NCBI GenBank assembly: GCA_035561515.1
Contig: DATMXP010000043.1
Coordinates: 1 to 64,000, forward strand
Origin: Terriglobales bacterium
GTDB taxonomy: Bacteria > Acidobacteriota > Terriglobia > Terriglobales > Acidobacteriaceae
Length of the DNA: 64,000 nucleotides
Direction: 5' to 3'
Below, in pieces: positions 18,852-28,175 of this stretch. The position numbers were made by a program, and so were the translations under genes. The notes beneath the pieces are model-generated. The model was not told where the DNA came from, searched no databases, and saw only the letters and a list, made by a program, of their open reading frames with translations. The first letter of the stretch is position 1, and each line of letters opens with the position of its first letter.

Positions 18852-19925
18852 ATGAACACCGTGATAGCCGTGGACGCTATGGGTTCGGATCGCGCTCCGA
18901 AGCCTGAAGTCGAAGGCGCCATTCTGGCTGCGCGCAGTTATAACGTGCATGTGCTGCTGGTCGGCCAGGAAGACGTAATCCGGGCCGAAATGCGGAACCA
19001 TCCCTCCGCGCAGTACCTCACAAACATCGAGATCGTTCATGCGGAAGAAGTCATCGGCATGGACGAGAAGGCCGCGCAGTCTGTACGGTCGAAGAAGAAG
19101 TCATCGATGCACGTTGGTTTGCGCCTGGTCCGCGACGGGCGGGCCGCCGGGTTTGCGACCGCCGGAAACACCGGCGCCGCGATGGCAACGGCAAAGATGA
19201 TCCTGGGCGCACTGCCGGGTGTGGATCGTCCGGGCCTGGCAGCCGTCTTTCCGACATCGAAAGGCACTGCGGCAATCCTGCTGGACGTGGGCGCAAACGT
19301 GGATTCGAAACCACAGAACCTCGTGCAGTTCGCCATCATGGGCGAGATCTACTCGCGGAACATCCTCGGGACACATCGGCCGAGGGTTGGCCTGCTCTCC
19401 ATCGGCGAAGAAGAAACCAAGGGCAACGAACTCACTCGCGAATCCTACAAATTGATCAAGCCGCTGCCGATCAACTTCATCGGCAACGTGGAAGGCCGCG
19501 ATCTTTACAACGGGCACGTGGACGTGATCATCTGCGACGGTTTCGTCGGGAACGTGGCGCTGAAGATTTCCGAAGGCCTGGTGGAGACAGTCCGATATCT
19601 GCTGAAGGAATCGTTGAAATCCACGATTTCGAGTCAGTTTGGATTCCTGCTGTCGCGCAAGGCTTTTGCCGATTTCAAGAAGCGGCTGGATTATTCGGAG
19701 TACGGCGGTGCTCCCTTGCTTGGCGTGAAGGGTGTATGCATTATCGGGCACGGATCTTCGAACGCGAACGCTATCAAGAACGCCATCCGAGTGGCCGCCG
19801 AATTTGCCGAACGCAAAATCAACCACAAGATTGAGCAGGAAATTGCCTCCACCCGCGGCACGGGCATGCATCATCACGCGCAAGGACTGGCCGCCGGGCA
19901 TGATCACGGACGACACGATGACTAA
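18852..19925 (+). CDS. plsX: Phosphate acyltransferase PlsX
   Basis: 357 residues. It makes acyl-phosphate from acyl-ACP for the PlsY route of phospholipid synthesis. Signatures seen are [13 protein letters not shown] at the start, [41 protein letters not shown] and [15 protein letters not shown]. The C-terminus has a His-rich extension ([19 protein letters not shown]) beyond the usual family end, which may bind metal. fabD starts inside the last codons (8-base overlap), so the two are translationally coupled. The ribosome binding site is weak. Confidence 0.96.
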   Translation: MNTVIAVDAMGSDRAPKPEVEGAILAARSYNVHVLLVGQEDVIRAEMRNHPSAQYLTNIEIVHAEEVIGMDEKAAQSVRSKKKSSMHVGLRLVRDGRAAGFATAGNTGAAMATAKMILGALPGVDRPGLAAVFPTSKGTAAILLDVGANVDSKPQNLVQFAIMGEIYSRNILGTHRPRVGLLSIGEEETKGNELTRESYKLIKPLPINFIGNVEGRDLYNGHVDVIICDGFVGNVALKISEGLVETVRYLLKESLKSTISSQFGFLLSRKAFADFKKRLDYSEYGGAPLLGVKGVCIIGHGSSNANAIKNAIRVAAEFAERKINHKIEQEIASTRGTGMHHHAQGLAAGHDHGRHDD

Positions 19926-20868
19926 CCCGATCGCATTTCTCTTCCCCGGACAAGGTTCACAGGCTGTCACGATGGGTAAGGAATTGGCTTCCCTCTACCC
20001 GGTGGCGCAGGAGACGTTTGACGAAGCCGACGCGGCATTGGGATACAAGCTATCCCAGCTTTGCTTCGAAGGTCCCGAAGACAAGCTGAAGATGACCGAG
20101 GTGACGCAGCCAGCGATCCTGACAGTGTCCGTGGCGGCGTTCCGGGTACTGGAGAGCATGGGCATCGAGCCGCAGTATGTTGCCGGCCATAGCCTGGGCG
20201 AATATTCGGCACACGTGGCGGCGGGAACGCTTTCGTTTCAGGATGCGGTGAAGACTGTACGCAATCGCGGCAAGTACATGCAGGAAGCGGTACCGTTCGG
20301 AGTGGGAGCGATGGCAGCCATCCTGGCACTTCCGCTGGAGACCATCCAGGAAGTCTGCGCCGAGGCAGCACAAGGTGAAGTTTGCGAACCGGCGAACATC
20401 AACTCGCCGGACCAGGTAGTGATCTCGGGCAATAAGGCAGCCGTCGAACGTGCCGCGGAAATGTGCAAAGCAAAAGGCGCGAAGCGCGCGGTGATGCTTC
20501 CCGTGAGTGCACCCTTCCATTGCGCCCTGATGCAACCGGCGCAGGACCGCCTGGCAGCCGACCTGAATGCGCTGACCTTCAATCCGATGGAAGTACCGCT
20601 CGTTACGAATGTGGACGCGAGGCTGATCCAGTCGCCGGATGAGGCTCGGGATGGGCTAATCCGGCAGGTGACCGGCGCCGTTCAATGGGATCGCTCGATG
20701 CGGCTGCTGATCGAAAAAGGCGTGAGCACGTTCGTGGAGATTGGCCCAGGAAAAGTGCTGTGCGGATTGATGCGTCAGATCGATCGTTCGAAGACTTGTT
20801 TCAATGTGGAAGACGAGGCCTCGCTGCAAAAAACGGCGGCAACTTTCATTGCCACGAAAACGTCGTAA
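19918..20868 (+). CDS. fabD: Malonyl-CoA:ACP transacylase
   Basis: 316 residues beginning [15 protein letters not shown]. The nucleophile is Ser92 in [10 protein letters not shown], and His201 in APFHCALM completes the dyad. It loads malonyl groups onto ACP for fatty acid synthesis. The ATG at 19918 overlaps plsX; an open frame back to 19732 is only the plsX shadow. In many genomes fabH, fabG and acpP follow, but here the unit ends at a terminator. Confidence 0.96.
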   Translation: MTNPIAFLFPGQGSQAVTMGKELASLYPVAQETFDEADAALGYKLSQLCFEGPEDKLKMTEVTQPAILTVSVAAFRVLESMGIEPQYVAGHSLGEYSAHVAAGTLSFQDAVKTVRNRGKYMQEAVPFGVGAMAAILALPLETIQEVCAEAAQGEVCEPANINSPDQVVISGNKAAVERAAEMCKAKGAKRAVMLPVSAPFHCALMQPAQDRLAADLNALTFNPMEVPLVTNVDARLIQSPDEARDGLIRQVTGAVQWDRSMRLLIEKGVSTFVEIGPGKVLCGLMRQIDRSKTCFNVEDEASLQKTAATFIATKTS

Positions 20869-20892
20869 CCTATGGTGTAAAAAGGGTTTATC

Positions 20893-20918
20893 AACCGCCC
20901 GCCCGGGCGGTTTTTGTT
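20893..20918 (+). terminator. Intrinsic terminator after fabD
   Basis: AACCGCCC and GGGCGGTT arms around a short loop, followed by TTTTTGTTTG. It closes the yceD-rpmF-plsX-fabD unit. Confidence 0.85.
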
Positions 20919-21008
20919 TGCCTCCACGACATAATTACCAACGTAAGCCGTCGTGACCTTCGTGACGCAAGATTTCCGGAGGTTCATCGTACCATTGCGT
21001 AACCGCAC

Positions 21009-22610
21009 ATGGGTGCGACGCAGATGGTGGGTGAAAGCACATTGACGAGTGAAGCTGGGATGAAGCCATCCCGGTGGCTCACGCCGGTCGCCTGTGGCAT
21101 TGGGCTTCTCTATGCCGCAGTCACTCTGGTGTTAAAGCCTTCGTTCGCTTTGACTGCTTTCGGCGACATCGCACAACTGATCCTCGCAGGATTGGTAACG
21201 GTGGCATTCGCGATCCCGGCGTTCTCATCCCGCGGACGAGTGCGCTCCTTCTGGGCGCTGATGACCGTGGGTGTCGGGTTCTGGTTCCTGTCACAGGCGA
21301 TTTGGACCTACTACGAACTGGTGGCACGAATTGAAGTCGTGGATCCTTCGATCCAGGACATCGTGCTGTTCCTGCACCTGATCCCGATGATGGCGGCGCT
21401 GGCGACGCAGCCTCACAAGCCGAAAAAGATGGCGCCCGTTATTCCCTATTCGCTGGGAATGCTGGCGATCTGGTGGATGTACCTGTACTCCTACGTGGTG
21501 ATTCCGTGGCAGTACGTGGCGCCGAATTTCGCCCGCTACGGCGCCGACTTCAATATTCTCTACTCGATTGAAGACCTGGCGTTCATGGTTGCGCTGTGCG
21601 TGCTGGCGTGGCGATCCATAGGCGCATGGAGAACACTATATTTCCGGCTGCTGCTCGGTTCGATGGGCTACCTGTTCAGCGCGTTGATGATTAACACCGC
21701 AATCGACGAGCGCCGTTATTACACGGGCAGCTACTTCGACCTGCCGCTGGTGTTCTCGGTAATTTGCATCTGCTGGTCCGCGACGAGCGCGAGGACACCC
21801 AACCAAGTGGATGAATCAGAAGAGGAATCGCGGGAATCGTTCACGGCGGAATGGCTCACGCGACTGGCGTATGTGGCACTGCTTTCGGTTCCTTTGATGG
21901 CGGCCTACGCACTGGAATTCGGTGACGAAACCGAGATTGTTCGGGACTTTCGAATCGGAGTTTCACTGATCGCGATTGTGACACTGGCAGGTTTGCTGTA
22001 CCTGTTGCAACGCGTGCTGAGCGATCGCCTGCATCATTCGCTCATGGAAGTGCGGCATTCGAACGAAAAGCTGTCCGTGGCACGGGAAGCACTGGAGCAC
22101 CAGGCCACGCACGACAGCATGACGGGCGCGATGAATCGGTGTGCCATAACCGAAGCGCTCGATCGTGAATTGGCGCGGTCCATCCGGTCGGGAGCCCGGG
22201 TGGCGGTATTGCTTATCGACCTGGATCACTTCAAGGACATCAACGACAAATACGGACACCACGCCGGCGACGTTGCGATCATCACCTCATGCGAGCGCAT
22301 GCAGCAGTGTGTCCGGTCGCACGACTTCGTGGGCCGTTACGGCGGAGAAGAGTTCCTGGTAGTAGTTCCCGAAACCGAGTACGTAACGGCGATGGAAATT
22401 GCCGAACGCATCCGCGAACACCTCTCGGCGACACCGATCACGTGGTCGAACTACCAGATACGACTGACAGCAACAATCGGAGTTGCACTGTCGCGGCCGG
22501 GTGACACGGCAGAAGAGATCCTGCGCCGAGCGGACGTGGCACTATACAACGGCAAATCCATGAGCCGGGACACGGTGCAAGTTGTGGACGAAGACGTCCA
22601 CGTGGCTTAG
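21009..22610 (+). CDS. Membrane-bound diguanylate cyclase (GGDEF)
   Basis: 533 residues. The N-terminal ~260 residues have about eight hydrophobic helices, followed by an acidic loop (ESEEESRES), two more helices, a coiled linker (MEVRHSNEKLSVAREALEHQ) and a GGDEF domain (~360-525) with active-site GGEEF (445-449). RSHD lies five residues before it, matching the inhibitory RxxD I-site. It should make cyclic di-GMP under product inhibition. The membrane part is not a recognised named sensor. The start is unclear: ATGs at 21009, 21024 and 21060. The PilZ protein at 28 kb is a possible effector. Confidence 0.9.
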   Translation: MGATQMVGESTLTSEAGMKPSRWLTPVACGIGLLYAAVTLVLKPSFALTAFGDIAQLILAGLVTVAFAIPAFSSRGRVRSFWALMTVGVGFWFLSQAIWTYYELVARIEVVDPSIQDIVLFLHLIPMMAALATQPHKPKKMAPVIPYSLGMLAIWWMYLYSYVVIPWQYVAPNFARYGADFNILYSIEDLAFMVALCVLAWRSIGAWRTLYFRLLLGSMGYLFSALMINTAIDERRYYTGSYFDLPLVFSVICICWSATSARTPNQVDESEEESRESFTAEWLTRLAYVALLSVPLMAAYALEFGDETEIVRDFRIGVSLIAIVTLAGLLYLLQRVLSDRLHHSLMEVRHSNEKLSVAREALEHQATHDSMTGAMNRCAITEALDRELARSIRSGARVAVLLIDLDHFKDINDKYGHHAGDVAIITSCERMQQCVRSHDFVGRYGGEEFLVVVPETEYVTAMEIAERIREHLSATPITWSNYQIRLTATIGVALSRPGDTAEEILRRADVALYNGKSMSRDTVQVVDEDVHVA

Positions 22611-23236
22611 GCCAGTTCGGAACCATTCACGCGACGCTGCCGCAACTTCCAGATCACCAATCCAGCCAGGATCAGGACTGCTAAAACTCCCAGTGTTTCG
22701 GGCAGGTGCCGCTTCAGCAGATTCGATGTGATGCCGATGATCTGCTCGCCGAAGGCGATCACCAGCACTGACAGAATGGTGAACCGGGCAAGACGCCCGA
22801 GGAAGATAGCCAGCAGGAACTTGTGCCAGTCCATCTCAAATGCAGCGGCCGAAAGCACGATGAGTTTGTACGGCGTCGGAGGCGGCAACATGGCCGGAAA
22901 CATCAGCGCAAGAAACTCGTGATCTTCAAAGGATTTCTTGATCTTCTGGAACTTGGCCTTGGGCATTCGCTTTTCGAGCAGCACTTCCCCGCCCTTGTAG
23001 CCGATGGCGTAAAGAAACATGCTGCCGAGGGCGGATCCAGCCGAGGCCATAAAGACGTATAGCCAGGCAAGATGCGGCTTCAGGTAAACGAAGCTGGCAA
23101 CGACAGGGTCAAGCGGCAGACCTACGGCGGCGGAATCGAGCGCCGCGATGATGAAAACACCCCACGGGCCGAGCGGGAGAAGAACTCCCTTGAGCCAACC
23201 TGAGTAATGAGCGAGGAATGATTTTATCGAGTGCAA
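22607..23236 (-). CDS. YqaA/DedA family membrane protein (VTT domain)
   Basis: 209 residues with five or six hydrophobic segments and the SNARE-associated/VTT pattern: FIIAALDSAAVGLPLDPVVA, SAGSALGSMFLYAIGYKGG and the re-entrant loop FPAMLPPPTPYKL. DedA-family members act in lipid scrambling and proton-motive-force homeostasis. The stop codon overlaps the convergent GGDEF gene stop by four bases (TTAG). It lies 40 bases downstream of pcrA on the same strand. Confidence 0.88.
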   Translation of the reverse strand: MHSIKSFLAHYSGWLKGVLLPLGPWGVFIIAALDSAAVGLPLDPVVASFVYLKPHLAWLYVFMASAGSALGSMFLYAIGYKGGEVLLEKRMPKAKFQKIKKSFEDHEFLALMFPAMLPPPTPYKLIVLSAAAFEMDWHKFLLAIFLGRLARFTILSVLVIAFGEQIIGITSNLLKRHLPETLGVLAVLILAGLVIWKLRQRRVNGSELA

Positions 23237-23276
23237 TTTTTAATTCTAAATGAAGCTGCTTTTCAGGAACTTGAAA

Positions 23277-25826
23277 CTAGGCCTTCTCGAGTTGGGCGTA
23301 CTTTTCAACCAACTTCTTCAATCCGAAGCGCGGGAACTGAACCGTGATCTTCGCATCTTCGCCGTCGCCTTCACGCTGATACACCGTACCCTCCCCGTAC
23401 TTGGGATGCTTTACACGCTGTCCGGGACGGAAGCCGCGTTTGCCGGCGGGCTCTTCCATTTTGATTTTCGGCGCACTGAACTTCTTGCCTCGCGAGGCAA
23501 AGAACTCGGCGATGTTGTCGATGGAGTTGTAGGTGGTTCCCGTGTAGCTCTTCTTCTGCTCTTTTACGCGGCCGTACTGCGGACGCTGATCTTCGTTCTC
23601 GTAATCGTAATGCCGGTCCTGCTCGTAATCGCTCTGGCGCGGAGCACGGGTTCGGGTGCGACCGGGAGTTCCGATATCTTCGATCAACTGCGGTGGAATT
23701 TCTTCGAGGAAACGCGAGGGAATGCTGGCCTCGGGCATATCGGTGCCGTAACGGCGACGATAACGCGCCCAACTTACGACGAGGGTATCCATGGCGCGGG
23801 TCATGCCGACGTAGGCGAGACGGCGCTCCTCTTCGACTTCGTCAGGATTTAGAAATGTTCGCGAATGCGGAAACAGCCCTTCTTCCAAGCCGACGAGGAA
23901 GACGAGCGGGAATTCGAGTCCCTTGGCGGAGTGCAGCGTCATAAGCGTGACCTGCGCCTTCGCGTCATATTGGTCGGCGTCGCTTACGAGCGCAGCGTGA
24001 TCGAGGAACTCCTGTATGGTTTCACCGCGGTCTTTCGAATCCATGGCGGCATTCACCAATTCTCGAAGGTTCTCGATGCGTGCGAATGATTCGGGGGAGT
24101 CTTCCTCTTCGAGTGCCTTGATGTAGCCGGTACGGTCGAGCAGGAACTTAAGCAATTCGGCCACACTGCCGCGCGGTTGCTCGTCTTCGGGTTCGGTGGC
24201 GGCCGGCGTTTCGGATTCGGCGTTCGCACCGAACGAGAAGTCGGTATCGTCTTGCGCATTTGCGCCGAAGTCGAAGGAGATATTCTCGCCCTCTTCGACC
24301 GTGGGTGCTTCGGGTTCGAAACGATCTTCGACCTCAGACTTGCTTTCGTCCTCCCCGTCGCCTAGCCATTTCTGGAAGCTGCCGTCGAGAATGGAACGGC
24401 CCCCTTGGATAATGTCGCGAAAATTTTTCAGCGCAGCACAGGCACGGGGAGGCAGGAGCATGCCTTCGATTGCCTGGTTCATCGCTTTCCAAAGCGAAGC
24501 GCCCGTCTCAAGCGCGATTCGGTCGAGAGTTTCTGTGGTGCTTTTGCCGATACCTCGGGCGGGCGTGTTCACCACGCGCATGAACGCAATTGAGTCGTCC
24601 GGATTCTGGACAAGCTTGAGGTACGCGATCATGTCCTTGATTTCCGCACGTTCGTAGAACGAAAATCCGCCGACCACGTGATACTGCAAGCCGTAGCGGC
24701 GCATCGCTTCTTCAAACAGACGCGACTGCGCGTTGGTACGATACAGGACGGCAACTCTTGCGTCGGGATTGCCTTCGCGACGCTGGTTATCCAGATAGCG
24801 ATTGAGGTAATCGGCGACGAACAGCGCTTCATTTTCGCCGTCTGGGGCTTCGTAGTAGCCGATCTTCGAGCCGCCTTCGCGGGCAGTCCACAGGTTCTTG
24901 CCCTTGCGCTTTACGTTGTTCGCAACGACGGCAGAGGCACCTTCCAGAATTGCCTGCGTGGAGCGGTAGTTCTGCTCGAGGCGGATGATCTTCGCTTCGG
25001 GAAAGTCTTTTTCGAATTCGAGAATGTTGCGGATGTCGGCGCCGCGCCACGAGTAGATGGACTGGTCTTCGTCGCCGACGGCACAGATATTGTGGTGCTC
25101 ACCCGCCAGCGCTTTCATCAGCTCGTATTGCGGGCGGTTGGTGTCCTGATACTCGTCAACCAGAACGTACTGGAACCGGCGCTGATAGGTATGCCGAACT
25201 TTCTCCACCGACTTGAGCAAACGAACGGCTTCGAGCAGTAGGTCGTCAAAATCGAGCGCGTTGGCCTTGCGCAGCTCCTGCCGATAAATTTCGTATACGT
25301 GCGCGATCTGCTCGGTCTTCGGGTCGCCAGACTGGAGATAGACTTCCTGCGGGTCGAGCATGTGGTTCTTCGCCCACGAGATACGTCCGAGAACGTTGCG
25401 CGGCGTAAGTTGCTTGTCGTCAAGGCCGAGCCGACGGATGGCGGCCTTCACCACCTGTTGCTGGTCGGTTTCGTCGTAGATGGCGAAGTCTTTGGTGTAG
25501 CCGCTGTTTCCGATTCTGAGGGCTTCGATATCCCGCCGCAGAAGGCGTACGCAAAACGAGTGGAACGTGGAGACCGTAGGTTTTGAGACGGAGAATCCGC
25601 CGACAATTTTCTCGACACGCTCGCCCATTTCCTGCGCAGCCTTGTTGGTGAAGGTGACGGCGAGAACGTGATCGGGCGAAACGCCACGCTCCTGGAGCAT
25701 GTAGGCAATGCGGTAGGTAATGACACGCGTTTTGCCGCTGCCGGCGCCGGCGAGGATGAGGAGCGGGCCCTCGGTGGTGATAACCGCTTCGTGTTGCTGG
25801 GGGTTGAGTCCGTGAAGAAAATCCAA
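23277..25826 (-). CDS. pcrA: UvrD/PcrA-type superfamily 1 DNA helicase
   Basis: 849 residues. Helicase motifs: Q-motif GLNPQQHEAV, Walker A GAGSGKT (27-33), TFTNKAAQEM, Walker B DEYQDT (224-229), GDEDQSIYSWRGA, QNYRST and VTLMTLHSAKGLEFP. The C-terminus (RPGQRVKHPKYGEGTV) is the Tudor-like domain by which PcrA/UvrD contacts RNA polymerase. It unwinds DNA 3'-5' in nucleotide excision repair and conflict resolution. Residues ~490-553, in the 2B region, are an acidic low-complexity insert with a repeated FGANA word, longer than in typical PcrA. Confidence 0.96.
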   Translation of the reverse strand: MDFLHGLNPQQHEAVITTEGPLLILAGAGSGKTRVITYRIAYMLQERGVSPDHVLAVTFTNKAAQEMGERVEKIVGGFSVSKPTVSTFHSFCVRLLRRDIEALRIGNSGYTKDFAIYDETDQQQVVKAAIRRLGLDDKQLTPRNVLGRISWAKNHMLDPQEVYLQSGDPKTEQIAHVYEIYRQELRKANALDFDDLLLEAVRLLKSVEKVRHTYQRRFQYVLVDEYQDTNRPQYELMKALAGEHHNICAVGDEDQSIYSWRGADIRNILEFEKDFPEAKIIRLEQNYRSTQAILEGASAVVANNVKRKGKNLWTAREGGSKIGYYEAPDGENEALFVADYLNRYLDNQRREGNPDARVAVLYRTNAQSRLFEEAMRRYGLQYHVVGGFSFYERAEIKDMIAYLKLVQNPDDSIAFMRVVNTPARGIGKSTTETLDRIALETGASLWKAMNQAIEGMLLPPRACAALKNFRDIIQGGRSILDGSFQKWLGDGEDESKSEVEDRFEPEAPTVEEGENISFDFGANAQDDTDFSFGANAESETPAATEPEDEQPRGSVAELLKFLLDRTGYIKALEEEDSPESFARIENLRELVNAAMDSKDRGETIQEFLDHAALVSDADQYDAKAQVTLMTLHSAKGLEFPLVFLVGLEEGLFPHSRTFLNPDEVEEERRLAYVGMTRAMDTLVVSWARYRRRYGTDMPEASIPSRFLEEIPPQLIEDIGTPGRTRTRAPRQSDYEQDRHYDYENEDQRPQYGRVKEQKKSYTGTTYNSIDNIAEFFASRGKKFSAPKIKMEEPAGKRGFRPGQRVKHPKYGEGTVYQREGDGEDAKITVQFPRFGLKKLVEKYAQLEKA

Positions 25827-25850
25827 AACGTAATCCTAACTTCTTATCGA

Positions 25851-25924
25851 ACCACAAAGGACACGAAGTATCACGAAGGAATTTGAGAGATTTTCCTCAG
25901 TGTGACTGGTGTCCTTGGCGGTTA
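25851..25924. repeat. Dispersed intergenic repeat, two inverted copies
   Basis: ACCACAAAGGACACGAAG at 25851-25868 continues with ATCACGAAGGA. On the other strand 25901-25924 reads AACCGCCAAGGACACCAG. AAGGACAC (25857-25864) and GTGTCCTT (25909-25916) can pair. It is related to the element at 411-436. It fills the gap between pcrA and the DUF971 gene. Confidence 0.55.
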
Positions 25925-26350
25925 ATGTGGCGTAGTTCGCGTTACACCTTCGCCGGGCTTCTTGGCGGCGCGACGCTTCTCGGCGCATTCGTCGCAAGGA
26001 CAGAAGGCCCTCAGAAAATCCCATGAAAAAATGCCGTGCTCGTGGCCATCGTTCCAGGTGAACTGAATCGCGTACTTCCCTACAGCGCTGGCTTTTACAG
26101 GCTTCGGAGCCGGCTTGAACATGGGCAGCGCACCCGGCTTCGGCTTTTCGGGGTCTCCGGGCTCACGGTCGGATTTCACGCGCTCCTGGTCGCACATGGC
26201 GCAGGGACAAGCGTCGCGCAGGTACTTGAACGAATAATGGCTCTGATGGCCGTCCTTCCACGTGATGTCCACGCCTTCCCCGGTGGTCAGGTGGATGTTG
26301 ACGGCTTTCGGGTCCGTCGCCCCGGCAATCTGTGGTACTTTGACCGGCAT
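25922..26350 (-). CDS. DUF971 (GBBH-like N-terminal domain) protein
   Basis: 142 residues. The domain binds metal in gamma-butyrobetaine hydroxylase and in Fe-S-related proteins. Two matching Cys clusters are visible: YLRDACPCAMC (Cys48, 50, 53) and FLRAFCPCDEC (Cys117, 119, 122). Each follows a DGH motif (WKDGHQSHY and WNDGHEHGIFSW), so the protein appears internally duplicated with a Pro/Lys linker between. It likely binds zinc or iron. It may be co-transcribed with pcrA, and is divergent from rpmB. Confidence 0.85.
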   Translation of the reverse strand: MPVKVPQIAGATDPKAVNIHLTTGEGVDITWKDGHQSHYSFKYLRDACPCAMCDQERVKSDREPGDPEKPKPGALPMFKPAPKPVKASAVGKYAIQFTWNDGHEHGIFSWDFLRAFCPCDECAEKRRAAKKPGEGVTRTTPH

Positions 26351-26458
26351 GTAGTTAGTATCGCATGAGCGAACGCTACAGCTCGGGTTGCCGAAATCAC
26401 GCTATTCCGCTAAAATCAATGAGTTGCACGATAAGTTCTAACGTTTTCTGAGGAAGTC

Positions 26459-26653
26459 ATGGCACAGGTATGTCAGGTTTGCGGCAAGAAGCCGCGCAGC
26501 GGTAACAACGTCAGCCACGCCCACAATGTGACCAAGCGGCGCTGGAACATCAATTTGCGCCCGGTCCGCGCCAAAGTGGCGGGTTCGACCAACAGCCGTA
26601 AGATGCGTGTTTGCGCGTCGTGTATGCGTAGCGGCAAAGTCGTAAAGGCGTAA
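26459..26653 (+). CDS. rpmB: Large-subunit ribosomal protein L28
   Basis: 64 residues: [39 protein letters not shown], and the second Cys pair [14 protein letters not shown]. It is a zinc-type (C+) L28 with CxxC at both ends. The ribosome binding site GAGGAAG lies four bases before the ATG. Monocistronic, ending in a strong hairpin. Confidence 0.97.
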   Translation: MAQVCQVCGKKPRSGNNVSHAHNVTKRRWNINLRPVRAKVAGSTNSRKMRVCASCMRSGKVVKA

Positions 26654-26676
26654 GATCGCAGGTCTTGTTCAAAAGA

Positions 26677-26698
26677 AAGCCTCCCAACCGGGAGGCTT
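26677..26698. terminator. Bidirectional hairpin between rpmB and ddl
   Basis: AAGCCTCCC / GGGAGGCTT, a perfect 9-bp stem with an AACC loop. It lies between convergent genes. T-rich sequence flanks it on the minus strand side (CTTTTG). Probable bidirectional terminator. Confidence 0.75.
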
Positions 26699-26720
26699 AT
26701 CTGTGTTTGCTGGGAATCAA

Positions 26721-27911
26721 TCACTCCTTCGTGTACTTGTTCCTCTTCTTCTCGGCGAAGCGTTCCAGGCCCAACTGAATGAGCCGGTCGATTAGCTCCG
26801 GATAACTTACGCCGGTGGCGTCCCACAGCTTCGGATACATGCTGATGGACGTAAACCCCGGCATGGTGTTGATCTCGTTCAGGTAGAGCTTTTCGGTTTT
26901 GGGGTCGAGCAGAAAATCGACCCGCCCTAGGCCGGAGCAGTCCACGGCCTTGAAGGCACCGATGGCCATCTGCTGCACTTCCTTCTGCTTCTTCTTCGAG
27001 ATCTTTGCCGGGATCATCAATTTCGATCCCTCGTCGATGTACTTGGCGTTGTAATCGTAGAACTCAGCGGAGGGCACGATCTCGCCGGCCACAGAGGCAA
27101 TAGGCTCGTCGTTGCCGAGCACCGCACATTCAATCTCACGTGCCTTGCCGTGCTTGCCTCCTCCGACTCCCTGCTCGATGACGATCTTGCGATCGTACTT
27201 GGCCGCTTCGTAGATGGCGCCATCGAGTTCGCTGCGGTCGTGAACCTTCGATATTCCGACGGAGCTGCCAAGATTTGCGGGTTTCACGAAGACCGGATAC
27301 TTCAACTCTTTCTCAACTATCTTCCGGGCCTTCGCCGGGTCTTTCTCCCAGTCGCCGCGAAGTACGGTGACGTGTTTCACGATCGGCAGCCCGGCGGATT
27401 TGAAGAGCTTCTTCATGACGTCCTTGTCCATACCGGCCGACGAGCCGAGCACGCCCGCACCCACGTAGGCGATATCGGCGAGTTCGAGCAGGCCCTGGAT
27501 GGTACCGTCTTCCCCGAAGGTACCGTGAAGCACCGGGAAAATAACATCCACGGAAATCGGACTAAGGGCGTGATGACCGGAATGTTCGCTCTCGAGCGGA
27601 ATCAGCGAGGAACTGTCGGATGAAGGCTGGGGCGGTACGAGGACACCCTCACCTTTCGCGAGCACAGCAGCCGCTGAGGTTGCTTGCGGGTCGCCCGCAC
27701 GAAGATGCTTTTCTTCCTTGTGTTCTCCACGCAGAAGCCGCTCGGCATGCGCGGCCGTAAGCCATCGGCCTTCCTTGGTAATTCCAATGGGAACGACTTC
27801 GTATTTCTTCTTGTCGATGTATTTCAGGACCGAGGCGGCCGAAAGCAGCGAGACTTCATGCTCGCCGCTACGGCCTCCGAAAAGAACACCTACGCGGATT
27901 TTGTTGGCCAT
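26721..27911 (-). CDS. ddl: D-alanine--D-alanine ligase
   Basis: 396 residues, ATP-grasp fold. The N-terminal VGVLFGGRSGEHEVSLLSA and FPVLHGTFGEDGTIQGLLEL carry substrate residues. The ATP-binding centre contains FVKPANLGSSVGISKV, and the C-terminal part LYLNEINTMPGFT ends the metal site. It joins two D-Ala for peptidoglycan precursors in the cytoplasm. A ~30-residue Ser/Pro-rich insert (LVPPQPSSDSSSLIPLESEH) makes it slightly longer than usual; large B-type Ddl and VanA-like ligases have comparable inserts. D-Ala rather than D-Lac specificity is assumed. Confidence 0.95.
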   Translation of the reverse strand: MANKIRVGVLFGGRSGEHEVSLLSAASVLKYIDKKKYEVVPIGITKEGRWLTAAHAERLLRGEHKEEKHLRAGDPQATSAAAVLAKGEGVLVPPQPSSDSSSLIPLESEHSGHHALSPISVDVIFPVLHGTFGEDGTIQGLLELADIAYVGAGVLGSSAGMDKDVMKKLFKSAGLPIVKHVTVLRGDWEKDPAKARKIVEKELKYPVFVKPANLGSSVGISKVHDRSELDGAIYEAAKYDRKIVIEQGVGGGKHGKAREIECAVLGNDEPIASVAGEIVPSAEFYDYNAKYIDEGSKLMIPAKISKKKQKEVQQMAIGAFKAVDCSGLGRVDFLLDPKTEKLYLNEINTMPGFTSISMYPKLWDATGVSYPELIDRLIQLGLERFAEKKRNKYTKE

Positions 27912-28175
27912 CGTTTCTCATACTACAAGTGGAATCAGTGCCATGAATAGTGAACGCCAAGGTGACAAGTGGTGGGGCGGGCGCAAGTTGGCATGGTCTG
28001 CTGAAAAGCTCATCGGTGACCAGAGTAACTGTCGGATTCCACCGTTCAGTCCTGCTAATTGCTAGTTGCTGCTCGGTTTATGCGGTTGGATGGGGCGGCC
28101 GCACGGAAGTCGATGTACCTCTAGCACCAAGGTACTCTATCCACCTTAGGGCAGAGTTCCGCATCATGTGCATGT

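Noticed and set aside
27912-28175. Possible short gene at 27950-28195
   Set aside because: The 81-codon frame has no ribosome binding site and no motif, and runs into the PilZ gene start.
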